A DNA stretch of 64,000 nt from Synechococcus sp. PCC 7336 (GCF_000332275.1 NZ_CM001776.1:3780008-3844007), one strand, 5' to 3'. Shown: positions 46,713 to 56,129, counted from the stretch's first letter. Program-made: numbers and translations. Notes: generated by a model not told the origin, from the sequence alone.

Positions 46713-48410
46713 AGGGCTGTTTACGACGACCTCGATCGTCTCGTCTCACTGCAACAGGCCAACATTGACGGCGAACTCTTTGCCCGCTTCGACTACGCCT
46801 TAGATGCAGTGGGCAATCGCACGCAGGTGGTCGAGTTAGACGGTCGCCAGGTGAACTACACCTACGACAGCACCTACCGTCTGCTGAGCGAGTCCATTAG
46901 CGATCCGCTCGCTGGCGATCGCCTCATCGAATACAGCTACGATGCCGTCGGCAATCGTCTTACCCGTAACGACTCTGCGGAGGGGCTGACGCTATACACC
47001 TACAACCAAAACAACCAACTCACCACAACTCTCGATGGCGGTGGCATCACAACCACATTCGCCTACGACGACAATGGCAATCTCGTTCGTCGGGAAAACT
47101 CCACCGAACAGATTGAGTACACCTTCGACATCGAAAATCGCCTCGTCTCAACCACCATCGATAGAAACGGCGAAACCCAGCAAGCCGAATATATCTACGA
47201 CGATTTCGGCATCCGCGTTGCCTCAACCGTCAACGGAGAGGAAACCCGTTACTTGGTCGATCCCAATCGACCCTTTGCTCAAGTTTTGGAGGAATACAGC
47301 GTCGATGGCAAGATCCTGACAGCCTATGTCTACGGCGACAGTCTCATCGCCCAGATCGATGCAGACGATGCAGTTACCTATTTTCACGCCGATGGGCTGG
47401 GCAGTACCCGCATTCTCACCGATAGCGCTGGCGAGATTGTCAGCCAGTTCGATTACGATGCCTTCGGGCGAGAACTCTTCCAACAAGGTGCCGATACCGA
47501 CTTCCAATTTGCGGGCGAGCAGCGGGATGATGTACTAGAGCTGGATTATTTACGAGCGCGTTACTACGACCCGGACTTGGGACGGTTTATTAGTCGAGAT
47601 CCGTTCCCCGGTTTTTTGGACGACCCTTACTCTCTACACAAGTATCAGTACGCCCACAACAACCCGGTCAACAATACCGATCCTAGTGGCTTATTCACTC
47701 TGAATGAAGTAACGGCAACGACGATTGTTGGCGGTACTCTCTTCGCGATAGCGGGCTTATCTCTGCAGAACCATATCACTGGAGATAACTTCCTCGTCGC
47801 GTTCATCGATCTGGTTAACCTAGGCGTAGAAAACACTTTTAGCTTCCCCATTAACGAAAACTTTAAGGGTATTGGGAATGTCGGTCTATCCCCCACACCC
47901 AATCCAGTTCTCGATTTGGATGGCAGTCCTCTTGGCAGCGGCGCATTAGATGGCCCACTTCTTGGTGAGCCCCTCGCTCCCCCCCATTCAGGTGCTGGGG
48001 GTGACATTGACATCAATCCAGCAGACGCCTTCCTGACAGATAGTAATCCATTTGATGATGTACCAGTTGATCGAAGACCAGCAGGTGTAGGGGGTAATGG
48101 TACAGCTTCAGAAATCCCTGACTTAAATGGTGCTTCTGTCCAAGAAGTGGCAGATGTACTAACTAGTCAAGGCTTTCAAGGAGGGTCGGTTTCACCGACA
48201 TCAGGTTATCAAACGTTCAAACACCCAGATGGTTCTCGAGTGACTGTTAACTGGAAAACTGGCCGCGTAGTTCGCGAAGCAGCTCCTCAATATGCTACTG
48301 ATGGATCGAGAACAAATCGTGGACAGCGTCTAGCACCTGATGGTTCAGAAACGCCACGCAGTACCCCACATGACCAACACCCTCCTGAATTTTTCAACCC
48401 AGGCTCATAA
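46713..48410 (+). CDS. Rhs repeat protein, 5'-truncated, with C-terminal toxin domain
   Basis: The Rhs frame starts directly at the ISL3 edge (RAVYDDLDRLVSLQQANIDG) and can only be translated from GTG 46809. YD repeats (YSYDAVGNRLTRND, YTYNQNNQL, FAYDDNGNLVRRE) run to the Rhs core RARYYDPDLGRFISRDPFPG and NNPVNNTDPSGLF near 47690. The last ~240 residues are unrelated to the core: a hydrophobic/Gly-Pro-rich stretch, then EVADVLTSQGFQGGSVSPTS and HPDGSRVTVNWKTGRVVRE, which looks like a small nuclease-type toxin domain (BECR-like at a guess). Rhs shells encapsulate such toxins and deliver them to rival cells. The export half is missing, so delivery is unlikely. Confidence 0.88.
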   Translation, partial: RAVYDDLDRLVSLQQANIDGELFARFDYALDAVGNRTQVVELDGRQVNYTYDSTYRLLSESISDPLAGDRLIEYSYDAVGNRLTRNDSAEGLTLYTYNQNNQLTTTLDGGGITTTFAYDDNGNLVRRENSTEQIEYTFDIENRLVSTTIDRNGETQQAEYIYDDFGIRVASTVNGEETRYLVDPNRPFAQVLEEYSVDGKILTAYVYGDSLIAQIDADDAVTYFHADGLGSTRILTDSAGEIVSQFDYDAFGRELFQQGADTDFQFAGEQRDDVLELDYLRARYYDPDLGRFISRDPFPGFLDDPYSLHKYQYAHNNPVNNTDPSGLFTLNEVTATTIVGGTLFAIAGLSLQNHITGDNFLVAFIDLVNLGVENTFSFPINENFKGIGNVGLSPTPNPVLDLDGSPLGSGALDGPLLGEPLAPPHSGAGGDIDINPADAFLTDSNPFDDVPVDRRPAGVGGNGTASEIPDLNGASVQEVADVLTSQGFQGGSVSPTSGYQTFKHPDGSRVTVNWKTGRVVREAAPQYATDGSRTNRGQRLAPDGSETPRSTPHDQHPPEFFNPGS

Positions 48411-48452
48411 TTAGTTAGATAATTTTGTGAGAATATTTCCGAGGATAAATCA

Positions 48453-48809
48453 ATGAGCAGCCAACTAGAAAAACTTTCAATTAGCTATTTTGACTCTTTC
48501 GGCTTTGAAGATATGGGCTATGTTTTTTGGATAAAAGCACCTGCTCCTATTGAGATGACTAAGATTTCATTTCAAGGTGTTGTGCATGTTAATTTTTCTC
48601 GGGATTTGTTAGATCTCGATCCTGTAGATATAATTGTTTTTGAGATTTGCCATGAATTTAGACAGATAAATATTGACGACCTCCAAAGTTATCAGTATTC
48701 AATAGATGAAAAATTTGATTTCCCAAAACTTCATCTAATCACTTTTCATGCCACTAATATTATAAAAATTATTTGCAAAAGTGTGAAAATAGAGCATTTA
48801 AATACTTAG
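48453..48809 (+). CDS. Probable immunity protein for the Rhs toxin
   Basis: A 118-residue soluble protein (MSSQLEKLSISYFDSFGFED) 42 bases after the Rhs stop, on the same strand and clearly richer in A+T than the Rhs core. GAGGA lies upstream of the start. Position directly behind the variable toxin tip is the classic place of the cognate immunity gene. I do not recognise the sequence family, so the role rests on context. Confidence 0.65.
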   Translation: MSSQLEKLSISYFDSFGFEDMGYVFWIKAPAPIEMTKISFQGVVHVNFSRDLLDLDPVDIIVFEICHEFRQINIDDLQSYQYSIDEKFDFPKLHLITFHATNIIKIICKSVKIEHLNT

Positions 48810-49010
48810 GAGTGCTGCTAAAGCATCGAGCACTGAAAGAAATTACGGCTCTTCCTGTCCTGCTATGCCAAACAAGGCAAAAAGAACAAATCTACTAAAA
48901 TCAAAACTTCTATCCCGAGGCCAGAGCTCTTACTGAGCATGGATTACAAGAGATTGAATCATATAAATATCTGAATGATAATGTAGATATCATCTTTAAA
49001 GGATCATAAT
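48810..49010 (+). pseudogene. Short coding remnant before ISL3 copy 2
   Basis: About 200 AT-rich bases hold a 36-codon tail in one frame (EARALTEHGLQEIESYKYLN, then DNVDIIFKGS and stop at about 49009) with no start and a stop codon just before it. It may be the end of a former toxin or immunity cassette. Nothing else is recognisable. Confidence 0.35.
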
Positions 49011-50246
49011 ATGCTCGCCACAGCCTGTCAAAAACTACTCACAGAGACATTGGATCTGCCTGGGTCTCGGGTCACAGGATATCAAACTTTTGAAGGTATC
49101 GGCATCTTCTTGGAACTAGAGTCAGAAAGTCGACAAGCCATTTGTCCTCATTGCGGTTAGACGAGTCGAAGACTGCACCAAAATCACCGGTACTTAGTTA
49201 GAGACTTGCCAATGAGTGGACAATCTGTTTATCTACGAATCAATCGCCGTCAATTTAAGTGTAAGAATTGTGGAAAGCCATTCAGTGAAGTGCTAGAGCA
49301 TGTTGACAAGAATAGAACTTATACAAAGCGCTTAGCCAGAGCAATCATTGGTCAGGTTTTGGATAGCGATATCCGGAGTGTGGCAGAACGCAACGATCTA
49401 AGTGATGATGAGATCCAAACAATTCTCAATGAATTGGGCGAGCAATTAATTCAAGAAGTACCAGAAGGATTAAAGAGGTTAGGAATCGATGAGATTTCAT
49501 TAGTCAAAGGACAGGGTAACTATTGTGCTGTCTTAGTGGACCTAGATCTTAGGAAGCCACTCATGTTGCTAGAGTCACGTCGTCAAGAGGAATTGCGTCA
49601 AGTCTTTACTGGATGGGGAGAAGAGGTGTTGAGTAGAATTGTGGAAGCCAGTATCGATCTGTGGAGGCCATACCGGGATCTAGTTGAAGAAATGATGCCA
49701 AATGCGACAGTGATGGCAGATAGGTTTCATGTAATGAAGATAGTCAACGAAGAGCTAGACAAAGAGAGAAGAAAAGAGAAGAAAGCTGCGGGAAAGATTG
49801 AGAGCAAAGCAGAAAGGGAGGAAAAGCTAGAAGCAATCAATAAAACAAAATATGTTTTATTAAAGAATGAAGAGAATTTAAATTCAGAGCAGCATGAAAA
49901 GTTGTTGAATCTAGCGAAAGAAGTACCTGTTTTAGGAAAAATGCATGAACTTAAAGAGGAGTTTAGAAGCGTTTTTGATGACTTCGACAATTGGTTGGAT
50001 GGCTCATATAAGCTAATCTCTTGACTAAAGAAATCAAAGGAATATTTTCCTGAAAGTTATGGGACGATTGTGAGATGGTGTGGAGAGATCTGTGGTTACT
50101 TTGACCAGAAAACAAGCCGCGGTATAGTTGAAGGAATCAACAACAAGCTTAAACTGATTAAGAGATTGGGCTATGGCTTTAGAAACTTTGAAAACTTCAA
50201 AACTAGAGCTCTGCTTTGTTGGTACTTTGAGTCAAAAATAGCATAG
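49011..50246 (+). pseudogene. ISL3-family transposase with two nonsense codons
   Basis: A full-length ISL3-type reading frame of 411 codons, distinct from the 44.9 kb copy. The zinc motif AICPHCG is followed at 49158 by an in-frame TAG where relatives read Gln or similar, then TSRRLHQNHRYLVRDLP, CKNCGKPF, GIDEISLVKGQGNY, DRFHVMK and so on. A second in-frame TGA stands at 50022 (YKLIS-stop-LKKSKEYFPESYGTIVRWC), where Trp is expected. Both are consistent with single C-to-T or G-to-A changes. The end REGINNK-like GIVEGINNKLKLIKRLGYGF is intact. AT-rich; no terminal repeats identified. Confidence 0.9.
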
Positions 50247-50340
50247 TCAGAACCGATGAGCCGAAATTACCATCCTCGACAGTCTGAGTAAACGATCTGA
50301 TTGATTACTTCAAACCAATTCTCTTAAAGGAGGCATTGCT

Positions 50341-50580
50341 ATGAAAGAAGAGTTCAAAGTTTAGATCTGTAGTGACATTGATTATAATGAGTTAATTGCC
50401 GAGATTTATATTAATGGAAAATTTATTGCCTTAGTTAGCCAGGAAAATATGCCAGAAGAGATGAACATCGAATTCCCCAGTTTGAACGAGCCAGGAAATA
50501 CAGACTTCGTAAAAGTCTAACTAAGTGTCTTTGAAGACGCTTTGAAGCTAGCCAAAAAAAGACTTAGTAATCTTGATTGA
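50341..50580 (+). pseudogene. Immunity-like small gene with two in-frame stops
   Basis: ATG 50341, preceded by AAAGGAGG, starts MKEEFKV, then TAG at 50362, then ICSDIDYNELIAEIYINGKF and ALVSQENMPEEMNIEFPSLN, a TAA at 50518, and SVFEDALKLAKKRLSNLD to TGA 50578. The whole 80-codon frame is coherent across both stops and matches the style of a small conserved protein often seen with toxin cassettes. An expressed ancestor with two later nonsense mutations is the simplest reading. The excellent ribosome site remains. Confidence 0.7.
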
Positions 50581-50607
50581 CTGCGGCATCCTTGATGAAC
50601 TTTATTT

Positions 50608-51175
50608 AACAGCGTGCTACGGAATTCGAGTTAAGGAAAGAATTAGTAAGAACAGACTTAAGTGGTGCTGGAGGGGCTAGGCAAACTGGCCGTGGTGCTT
50701 CTGGCGGTGCTGGTTCCGGGGGAATCGATGGGGCTGGACAAGGTTTTGTCAGTGGTGGTGGTAGCGTTGCCCTCGCTCGGCGCCAAGTTTCCTTGACGGA
50801 GCTGTCCAAGCCAAAGGTGTCGGAAAGGGAGTTTGCGCAAGAATTCTTTGTCGACCGTGGGTTTGACGTTCAGCTTGCTGGCACAAGAGTAGAAGGACCG
50901 GACATAAGGCTTCTTGATATCAATGGCAACGTACAGAGACATTTGAACTCAAGCAGTTGAGGACTTCAAGCTCTTCCAAAGTTGCTGATCGCATTAGAGA
51001 AGCTCTTGTCTGTCAGGGGAATCAAAATGTAATAATCGATCTACGTCGAAGCCCGCTGAGCAATCCAGACGCGTTCTCTGCATTTAATGAAGCTGTGAGA
51101 AAAGGTAGCGTGCAACCTGGACAGACAGTCCGATTAATTACGTCAGACAACTTAGATGTTACTCTTGGATTATAA
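50608..51175 (+). pseudogene. Rhs/CDI-type nuclease toxin tip, frameshifted
   Basis: One frame begins after TAA 50605 with EFELRKELVRTDLSGAGGAR and a Gly-rich linker, then SKPKVSEREFAQEFFVDRGF and TRVEGPDIRLLDINGNVQ. The match continues in another frame from about 50939 with TFELKQLRTSSSSKVADRIR, NVIIDLRRSPLSNPDAF and VRLITSDNLDVTLGL to the stop at 51175. Put together this is a PD-(D/E)XK-like fold (D in GPDIR, ExK in FELKQ) like CdiA tRNase tips. A one-base indel near 50937 and a missing 5' part make it inactive. Confidence 0.75.
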
Positions 51176-51177
51176 AA

Positions 51178-51549
51178 ATGTCTAGAGACTATATGCTAAT
51201 CTGCTTCAACTGCAAGACTTACCTGTCATTTGGCAAAGTCTATGAGGAAGACAAAAATGGAAATTTGCTTGATGATATAACATTTGACGGAATATTTGAG
51301 GACAAGACGAGACGGTGGCACAAGCGTGATGAATTTTTCGGCCGAGTGATGGAGAAATTCTTAATATTGCATCGCAATCACGAGCTTCGATTCGTGCCTG
51401 AAGGTGTAGACGAAATGCTCGAGATAGTAGATGGAAAGGTTGTTGATCGCTCGGAAGAGGAATCTATTTTGGAATCACCTGTTGTGCCTGGTGTGGACTG
51501 GTGGAAAGAGAAGGAAGATTGGATGAATAAGTTTGGGATAGATGACTGA
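51178..51549 (+). CDS. Probable immunity protein paired with the broken nuclease tip
   Basis: A 123-residue soluble, acidic protein (MSRDYMLICFNCKTYLSFGK) starts two bases after the toxin-fragment stop and is fully open. It has a Trp-rich end (GVDWWKEKEDWMNKFG). The tight spacing behind a toxin tip marks it as the cognate immunity gene; I do not recognise the family by name. An immunity gene that outlives its toxin can still protect against kin carrying the active cassette. Confidence 0.6.
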   Translation: MSRDYMLICFNCKTYLSFGKVYEEDKNGNLLDDITFDGIFEDKTRRWHKRDEFFGRVMEKFLILHRNHELRFVPEGVDEMLEIVDGKVVDRSEEESILESPVVPGVDWWKEKEDWMNKFGIDD

Positions 51550-51564
51550 CGTTAAGGAGCGTTA

Positions 51565-54040
51565 TTCAAGGGAGTTGCCGGAGAAAATCTCCAACTGGAG
51601 ACGTTACTCGCAGAATCTGCAGCCAATTTGACCCTTTACGGCCCCGATGGCGAGCAGATCGCTCTCGCACTGGCGGTAATTTCAGCCGCACGCTGTTTGC
51701 CAGCGGTCCTTACACGCTAGCGCTCAATAACGACACCGACAGCGACTGACAACGTTGGAGTGGACTTGCTGACGTTAGAGGTGGATGGCATTCCGGTGGC
51801 GTTGCAGGCGGATGGGACGTTTACGTTGACTCCTGCACAAGTTGATGAGTCGGCTCCGTTGGTGAATTTGATTGCGACCAATGACCGCGTCAGTTTGGGC
51901 GATCCGATTACCTTCCTGGCGACGGCGACCGACAATGTTGGCGTGGACTTGCTGACGTTGGCGGTGAATGGAGCTCCCGTGCTGTTGCAGGCGGATGGGA
52001 CGTTTGCGTTTACGCCCGATGGGGCTGGGGAGGTGAGGGCGATCGCCTCTGCGACTGACGCGGTGGGCAATCAATCCCAATCTACGTTCACCTTCGATGT
52101 CGTCGATTTCAGCGACGGCACGCCGCCGATGGTGGAGCTCGTGGCCGAGCAGTTTGAGGCGTTCATCACGGCACCGACAGATATCTTCGGCACGGTGACG
52201 GATGACAATCTGGACTTCTATACCCTCTCGGTTGCGCCTGTAGGGACGGACGAGTTTGTTGAGATTTTCCGAGGGGAGTCAAACATTGCAGATGGCGATC
52301 TCGGCGACTTCGACCCGACGCTGTTGCAGAACGATGCCTACACGCTGCGATTGGAAGCGGTGGATGAAACGGGGAATGTGAATGCGATCGAGCAGACCGT
52401 CAATGTGGTGGGGGGCTTGAAGTTGGGGAATTTCCAGGTGTCGTTTACCGACCTGCAAATTCCCCTGACCGGGATTCCCATCAGCGTCACTCGCACTTAC
52501 GACAGTCTTAATGCCAGCAGCAGCGACGACTTTGGCTTTGGCTGGCGTTTGGAGTTCCGCGATACGGATCTGCGCACCAGTTTGGGACCGGACGAGCTGT
52601 TCGAGCAATTAGGAATTCGTTCCCAAGCGTTTGACGACAGAACTCGGGTTTACATCACCTTGCCGGGAGGCGAGAGACAGGCGTTTACGTTTGCGCCGAC
52701 GGTCGGCCCGATTTCGGCCTTCTTCCCCTCTGTGGATTTGGGGGGCGACCCGACTATCTACCGCTCGGCTTTCCGAGGGGATGCTGGAGTTACTAGCAGG
52801 TTGGAGATTGAAGGTGTATCGCGGCTGTCACGGGCAGCGGACGGTTCGTATGTCAGTCTCAATCATGGGGCTGGTCTCAATCCTGCCGACACCGATCGCG
52901 GCTTTAGCGGCATTTACCGGCTGACCAGCCGAGAGGGATGGATTTATCGCATTGATGCGGTCACGGGAGACTTGCTCACAGTTGAGAATCCGTTTGGCGA
53001 TCGCCTCACCTTTAGCGATGGCGGGGTAGTCAGCTCCACCGGTCAGGCGATCGTCTTCGAGCGGGACGTGCAAGGACGCATTGCCGCATTGGTAGATCCA
53101 GATGGGAACCGCGTCCGCTACGAATACGATGCCGTTGGGAATTTAGTCTCTGTAACGGATCGCGAAAACAATACGACCCAATTTGGCTACAACGGAGAAC
53201 GTTCTCACTTTTTAGAAGACATTATCGATCCCCTGGGTCGGACAGGCATTCGATCGGAATACGACGAGCAAGATCGCTTATCGCAGATCTTTAATGCTAA
53301 TGGAGAGGCGATCTCGCTGACTTATGACCCCGAGAATACCACCGAAATCGTTTGACAGCAATGGCAATATCACCTCTACCATTGACGCTGCCGGACGTAC
53401 TACTGGTACAGAATATGATGAGAGTGGCAGGCCAATTGCATTTATCGATCCGGCAGGAAACTCTAGCTCTTTAGAGTATGACCACTTCGGCAATTTAATA
53501 CATACCATTGACTTCCTCGGAAATGAAATCCGCTATACCTACGACAATAGAGGCAATCGCTTAACCGAGACTAGAACTGTCACTAATGCTGCTGGCATTC
53601 AAGAGGAAATTATTACTCGACTGGCCTACGATCGTGAAGATCGAATTATCTCCATCTAAAATCCTGAAGGTGGAATTACTCGTTATGAGTATGATGCTAT
53701 TGGGAACCAAATAGCCATAACCGATCCACGTTTAAATCGAACTGAATTTCGCTATAACAATCTCAATCAATTAGTTGAGACAATTTTTGCTGACGATACA
53801 CCTGATGATTTATCCGATAATCTTCGCAGCATCAACCTATACGATCGAGGTGGCAGGGTGCGAACCACTATCGATCCGAGCGGTAACTCCACGCACTATC
53901 TTGATGATGAATTGGGCCGTGTAGCTGGAATTATTTATCCCGAAGCTTCCGATTCCCTGGAACAGCTCTTAGCTGAAATTGCCCCAGGCCAAAGTTTAGA
54001 GGCTGTTGATTGGTCGGATTGGGGAGTGACCCAAGAATAA
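51565..54040 (+). pseudogene. Decayed 5' half of a large Rhs gene
   Basis: Fragments of a secretion-type N-terminal domain (NLTLYGPDGEQIAL, then in another frame NFSRTLFASGPYTLALNN) precede a 531-codon frame with two Ig-like units containing LLTLxVxGxPVxLQADGTF. That frame continues with the Rhs entry region (LGNFQVSFTDLQIPLTGIPI, TRTYDSL) and YD repeats. A frameshift lies near 53350 (TTEIV / FDSNGNITSTI), an in-frame TAA at 53657, and the frame ends at 54040 (VDWSDWGVTQE) well before any Rhs core. Three or more lesions make it a pseudogene. It could be the missing 5' part of the 46.7 kb Rhs gene. Confidence 0.88.
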
Positions 54041-54265
54041 AGCTTTCAGGCTCATCTCAAAGGAAATCCTCACGACAACTGGGATAGGTGACGTTCCTCA
54101 GAGGTTGATAGTTTCTTATCCGAACAGTATTGGCTTGGGTGCTGCCTTTTTGCTGTTTCCGTTGGATGCGGAGGGCTTCGACTTCGGCGAGGGCTTGTTG
54201 GGCTTTGCTGAGGTCTGTCTGTTACAGGCTAATGCCCGACTACTGCAAAGCGATCGCCGATAGAT
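54041..54265. other. Debris between Rhs remnant and plmA
   Basis: No complete gene. The minus strand near 54120-54220 reads KAQQALAEVEALRIQRKQQK, which looks like the coiled-coil end of an unrelated protein. Probably a further truncated fragment. Confidence 0.35.
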
Positions 54266-55258
54266 TTAGTCTGAGGACAAGCCAAATTCCCGCGCGATCG
54301 CCTGCCGGGAGTGCTCGCTGATATAGGGGTCGGAGGCCACAATCTCGGGCAGCCGAATGCGATGCGATCGCACCTCTCTCACTGCCGCCTTCACCGCCTC
54401 CAAACTCGACCGACCGCACAGAATCAACTCCGCTCGCCTTGCGATGGCCTCGAGCTGAAACCTGTCGCTCGCAGGAGCGGCAACAATCAACCGTTCGTCG
54501 CCAAAGCGGCTGCAGGCTATCACTTCTGCCACCTGGGCAATTTCGGGACTGATGGAGACAATGCCGACGCAACTGTGGGCGGGCAATTGGGCGATCGCCT
54601 CCAACTCCCGTTCGTAGGTATTGACATCAATGGGAATCACCCGAGCGCGGTAGGGCGCGGCCACGGTTTCTACTGCCTGGAGGAAGTAGCGGGTGGTTAC
54701 GAGCGTCACCGAAGAATTTTCCGCCAATACGGGGCTTAGAGCTTCCAGCACAATGGACTGAACGGACAATCCCAACTCTTCACTGAATTCGTACTCTAAT
54801 AAACGGGCAACGCCCTGTTGCGCTTGAGGAACAGTCACGATCGCCTGGGCACTGCACTGCTGTCGCCAAGCAATGGCATCCAGCAGCAACGTCTGAATCT
54901 GGGCTAGAGAATAGCCCAGTTGACCCAAGCCGTCGAGCGCCGCTTGCAAGATCTGTTGCGCGGCTGTGGCAGCGGAGTTTTCGTCAGGATCTGCAGGGTC
55001 AGTAGCAGGGGAAATTCCTTCCCGCACGTACATTCCCGAGCCCGCTCGCGCCTCGATCAGCCCCTGCGCTTCCAGTTGACTGTAAACGCGGCTGATGGTG
55101 TTGCGGTGCAAGCCCGTTTGCATAGCCAGTTGGCGGGTGCTGGGCAAGCGACTGCCCGGTTTGAATTGGTTGGAGGCGATCGCGAAGGCAATCTGACTGG
55201 CTAACTGAGCCGATGCGGGACTGTCGCTCTGGGGCTGGATGTAAAACTTGGGTTGCAT
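54266..55258 (-). CDS. plmA: GntR-family regulator PlmA
   Basis: A 330-residue regulator. The winged helix-turn-helix occupies residues ~10-80 (LASQIAFAIASNQFKPGSRLPSTRQLAMQTGLHRNTISRVYSQLEAQGLIEARAGSGMYVRE). The C-terminal ~220 residues form the PlmA effector-like domain (LGYSLAQIQTLLLDAI, VLVTTRY-like TLVTTRYFLQAVE). PlmA is found across cyanobacteria and joins PII and PipX in a complex, tying it to nitrogen/carbon sensing. The protein is complete and marks the right end of the disturbed Rhs region. Confidence 0.82.
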   Translation of the reverse strand: MQPKFYIQPQSDSPASAQLASQIAFAIASNQFKPGSRLPSTRQLAMQTGLHRNTISRVYSQLEAQGLIEARAGSGMYVREGISPATDPADPDENSAATAAQQILQAALDGLGQLGYSLAQIQTLLLDAIAWRQQCSAQAIVTVPQAQQGVARLLEYEFSEELGLSVQSIVLEALSPVLAENSSVTLVTTRYFLQAVETVAAPYRARVIPIDVNTYERELEAIAQLPAHSCVGIVSISPEIAQVAEVIACSRFGDERLIVAAPASDRFQLEAIARRAELILCGRSSLEAVKAAVREVRSHRIRLPEIVASDPYISEHSRQAIAREFGLSSD

Positions 55259-55419
55259 TGCTTAGCTTGGGAGAAGCTTCAAAGAGGGGCGATCGCAGTT
55301 CTTTGAATTCTGGAGAATCCTGCTGAAATAGAATGCTATTTAAGTTAATGACAAGTATGCAATGTCGATTCCACCTGAACTCTTCGATCTAAGCTCTCGC
55401 TTGCTAAACCGAGTCTAGT

Positions 55420-55680
55420 CTGAAACCCGTAGTTTTGATGAGGTATCTATTAGTCCCTCTCACTAGCACTGTCGATCGCTGCATTCGCCCCCTAAATCCC
55501 CCATTCTGGGGGACTTGACGACAGTGCTAGCTGGGGTTTGGAGACGGGGAAGACGAACCTCGCAGTCATTCAAGTTGTAGAACGAAGCCAATAGCCTCTC
55601 ACAAGTCCCCCACTGGTGGGGGATTTAGGGGGCCGAGTGCAACGCCTGAAAACTCCAGGTCTCAACATGGATGCGGTTTA
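55420..55680 (-). repeat. ~215 bp intergenic element, right inverted copy, plus 53-bp end
   Basis: The part 55420-55632 is the reverse complement of the left copy at 44506-44721: same ends (CTGAAACCCGTAGTTTTGAT on the plus strand) and same paired palindromes around ATTCTGGGGGACTTG and CCACTGGTGGGGGATT. Joined to it, 55628-55680 repeats the 53-bp sequence found at 12961-13013. The gap 55259-55713 contains no gene besides this. Confidence 0.85.
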
Positions 55681-55713
55681 CATGAGTTAGATCGAATTGA
55701 ATCTGAGGCTGGA

Positions 55714-55980
55714 ATGACACTCACTATACTTCGCTCTCTTCTGGCAGGAGGAAAACCTGCAGATGACGTCAGTCTGCTTCAGCTCTACGCTAGGCTCAAT
55801 AATACTCTTCTATTTGTAGAGATCGCTCGACGGCGCATTGAGGACACTCTCCAAGATTTGCAGAATCAGTCCCCTAGTACTTTTCAGTCTGCGGGAGAAG
55901 ATTTGTCGGAGTTGTTGGGTCGGGTTTTGGACACTAAGATAGTGGTTACCCGCACATCTGCCATCATCCGAGAGCTATGA
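55714..55980 (+). CDS. Hypothetical protein, 88 aa
   Basis: A small soluble helical protein (LTILRSLLAGGKPADDVSLL, then RLNNTLLFVEIARRRIEDTL) without signal peptide. Its TGA stop overlaps the ATG of the next small gene (ATGA), a sign of translational coupling. I do not recognise the family. Helical with Arg/Glu pairs, possibly a partner of the coiled-coil peptide encoded next. Confidence 0.5.
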   Translation: MTLTILRSLLAGGKPADDVSLLQLYARLNNTLLFVEIARRRIEDTLQDLQNQSPSTFQSAGEDLSELLGRVLDTKIVVTRTSAIIREL

Positions 55981-56129
55981 TTTCCCAGCGCCGCGCGATA
56001 ACTTCCGAACAACGGGCTAAGCTAGCCAAAGCGCTTGAAGTGGCTAATCTGGCAGAGCAGAAAGCCAAAGAGATGGCTGAGTTGGCAGCCACTTTCCAAG
56101 AGAAGTACCGGAAAAAGCAACCAGAATAA
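55977..56129 (+). CDS. Small coiled-coil peptide, 50 aa
   Basis: ATG 55977 overlaps the upstream stop by four bases. The 50-residue product is highly helical and charged (ISQRRAITSEQRAKLAKALE, then EQKAKEMAELAATFQEKYRK). The ATGA overlap and the coherent composition support a real gene too short for routine calling. Role unknown; it may bind the 88-residue partner. Confidence 0.5.
   Translation: MISQRRAITSEQRAKLAKALEVANLAEQKAKEMAELAATFQEKYRKKQPE

Noticed and set aside
49011-50246. Stop-codon recoding (read-through) in the ISL3 copy
   Set aside because: Different stop codons at unrelated positions and similar lesions in the neighbouring gene fit ordinary mutation better.
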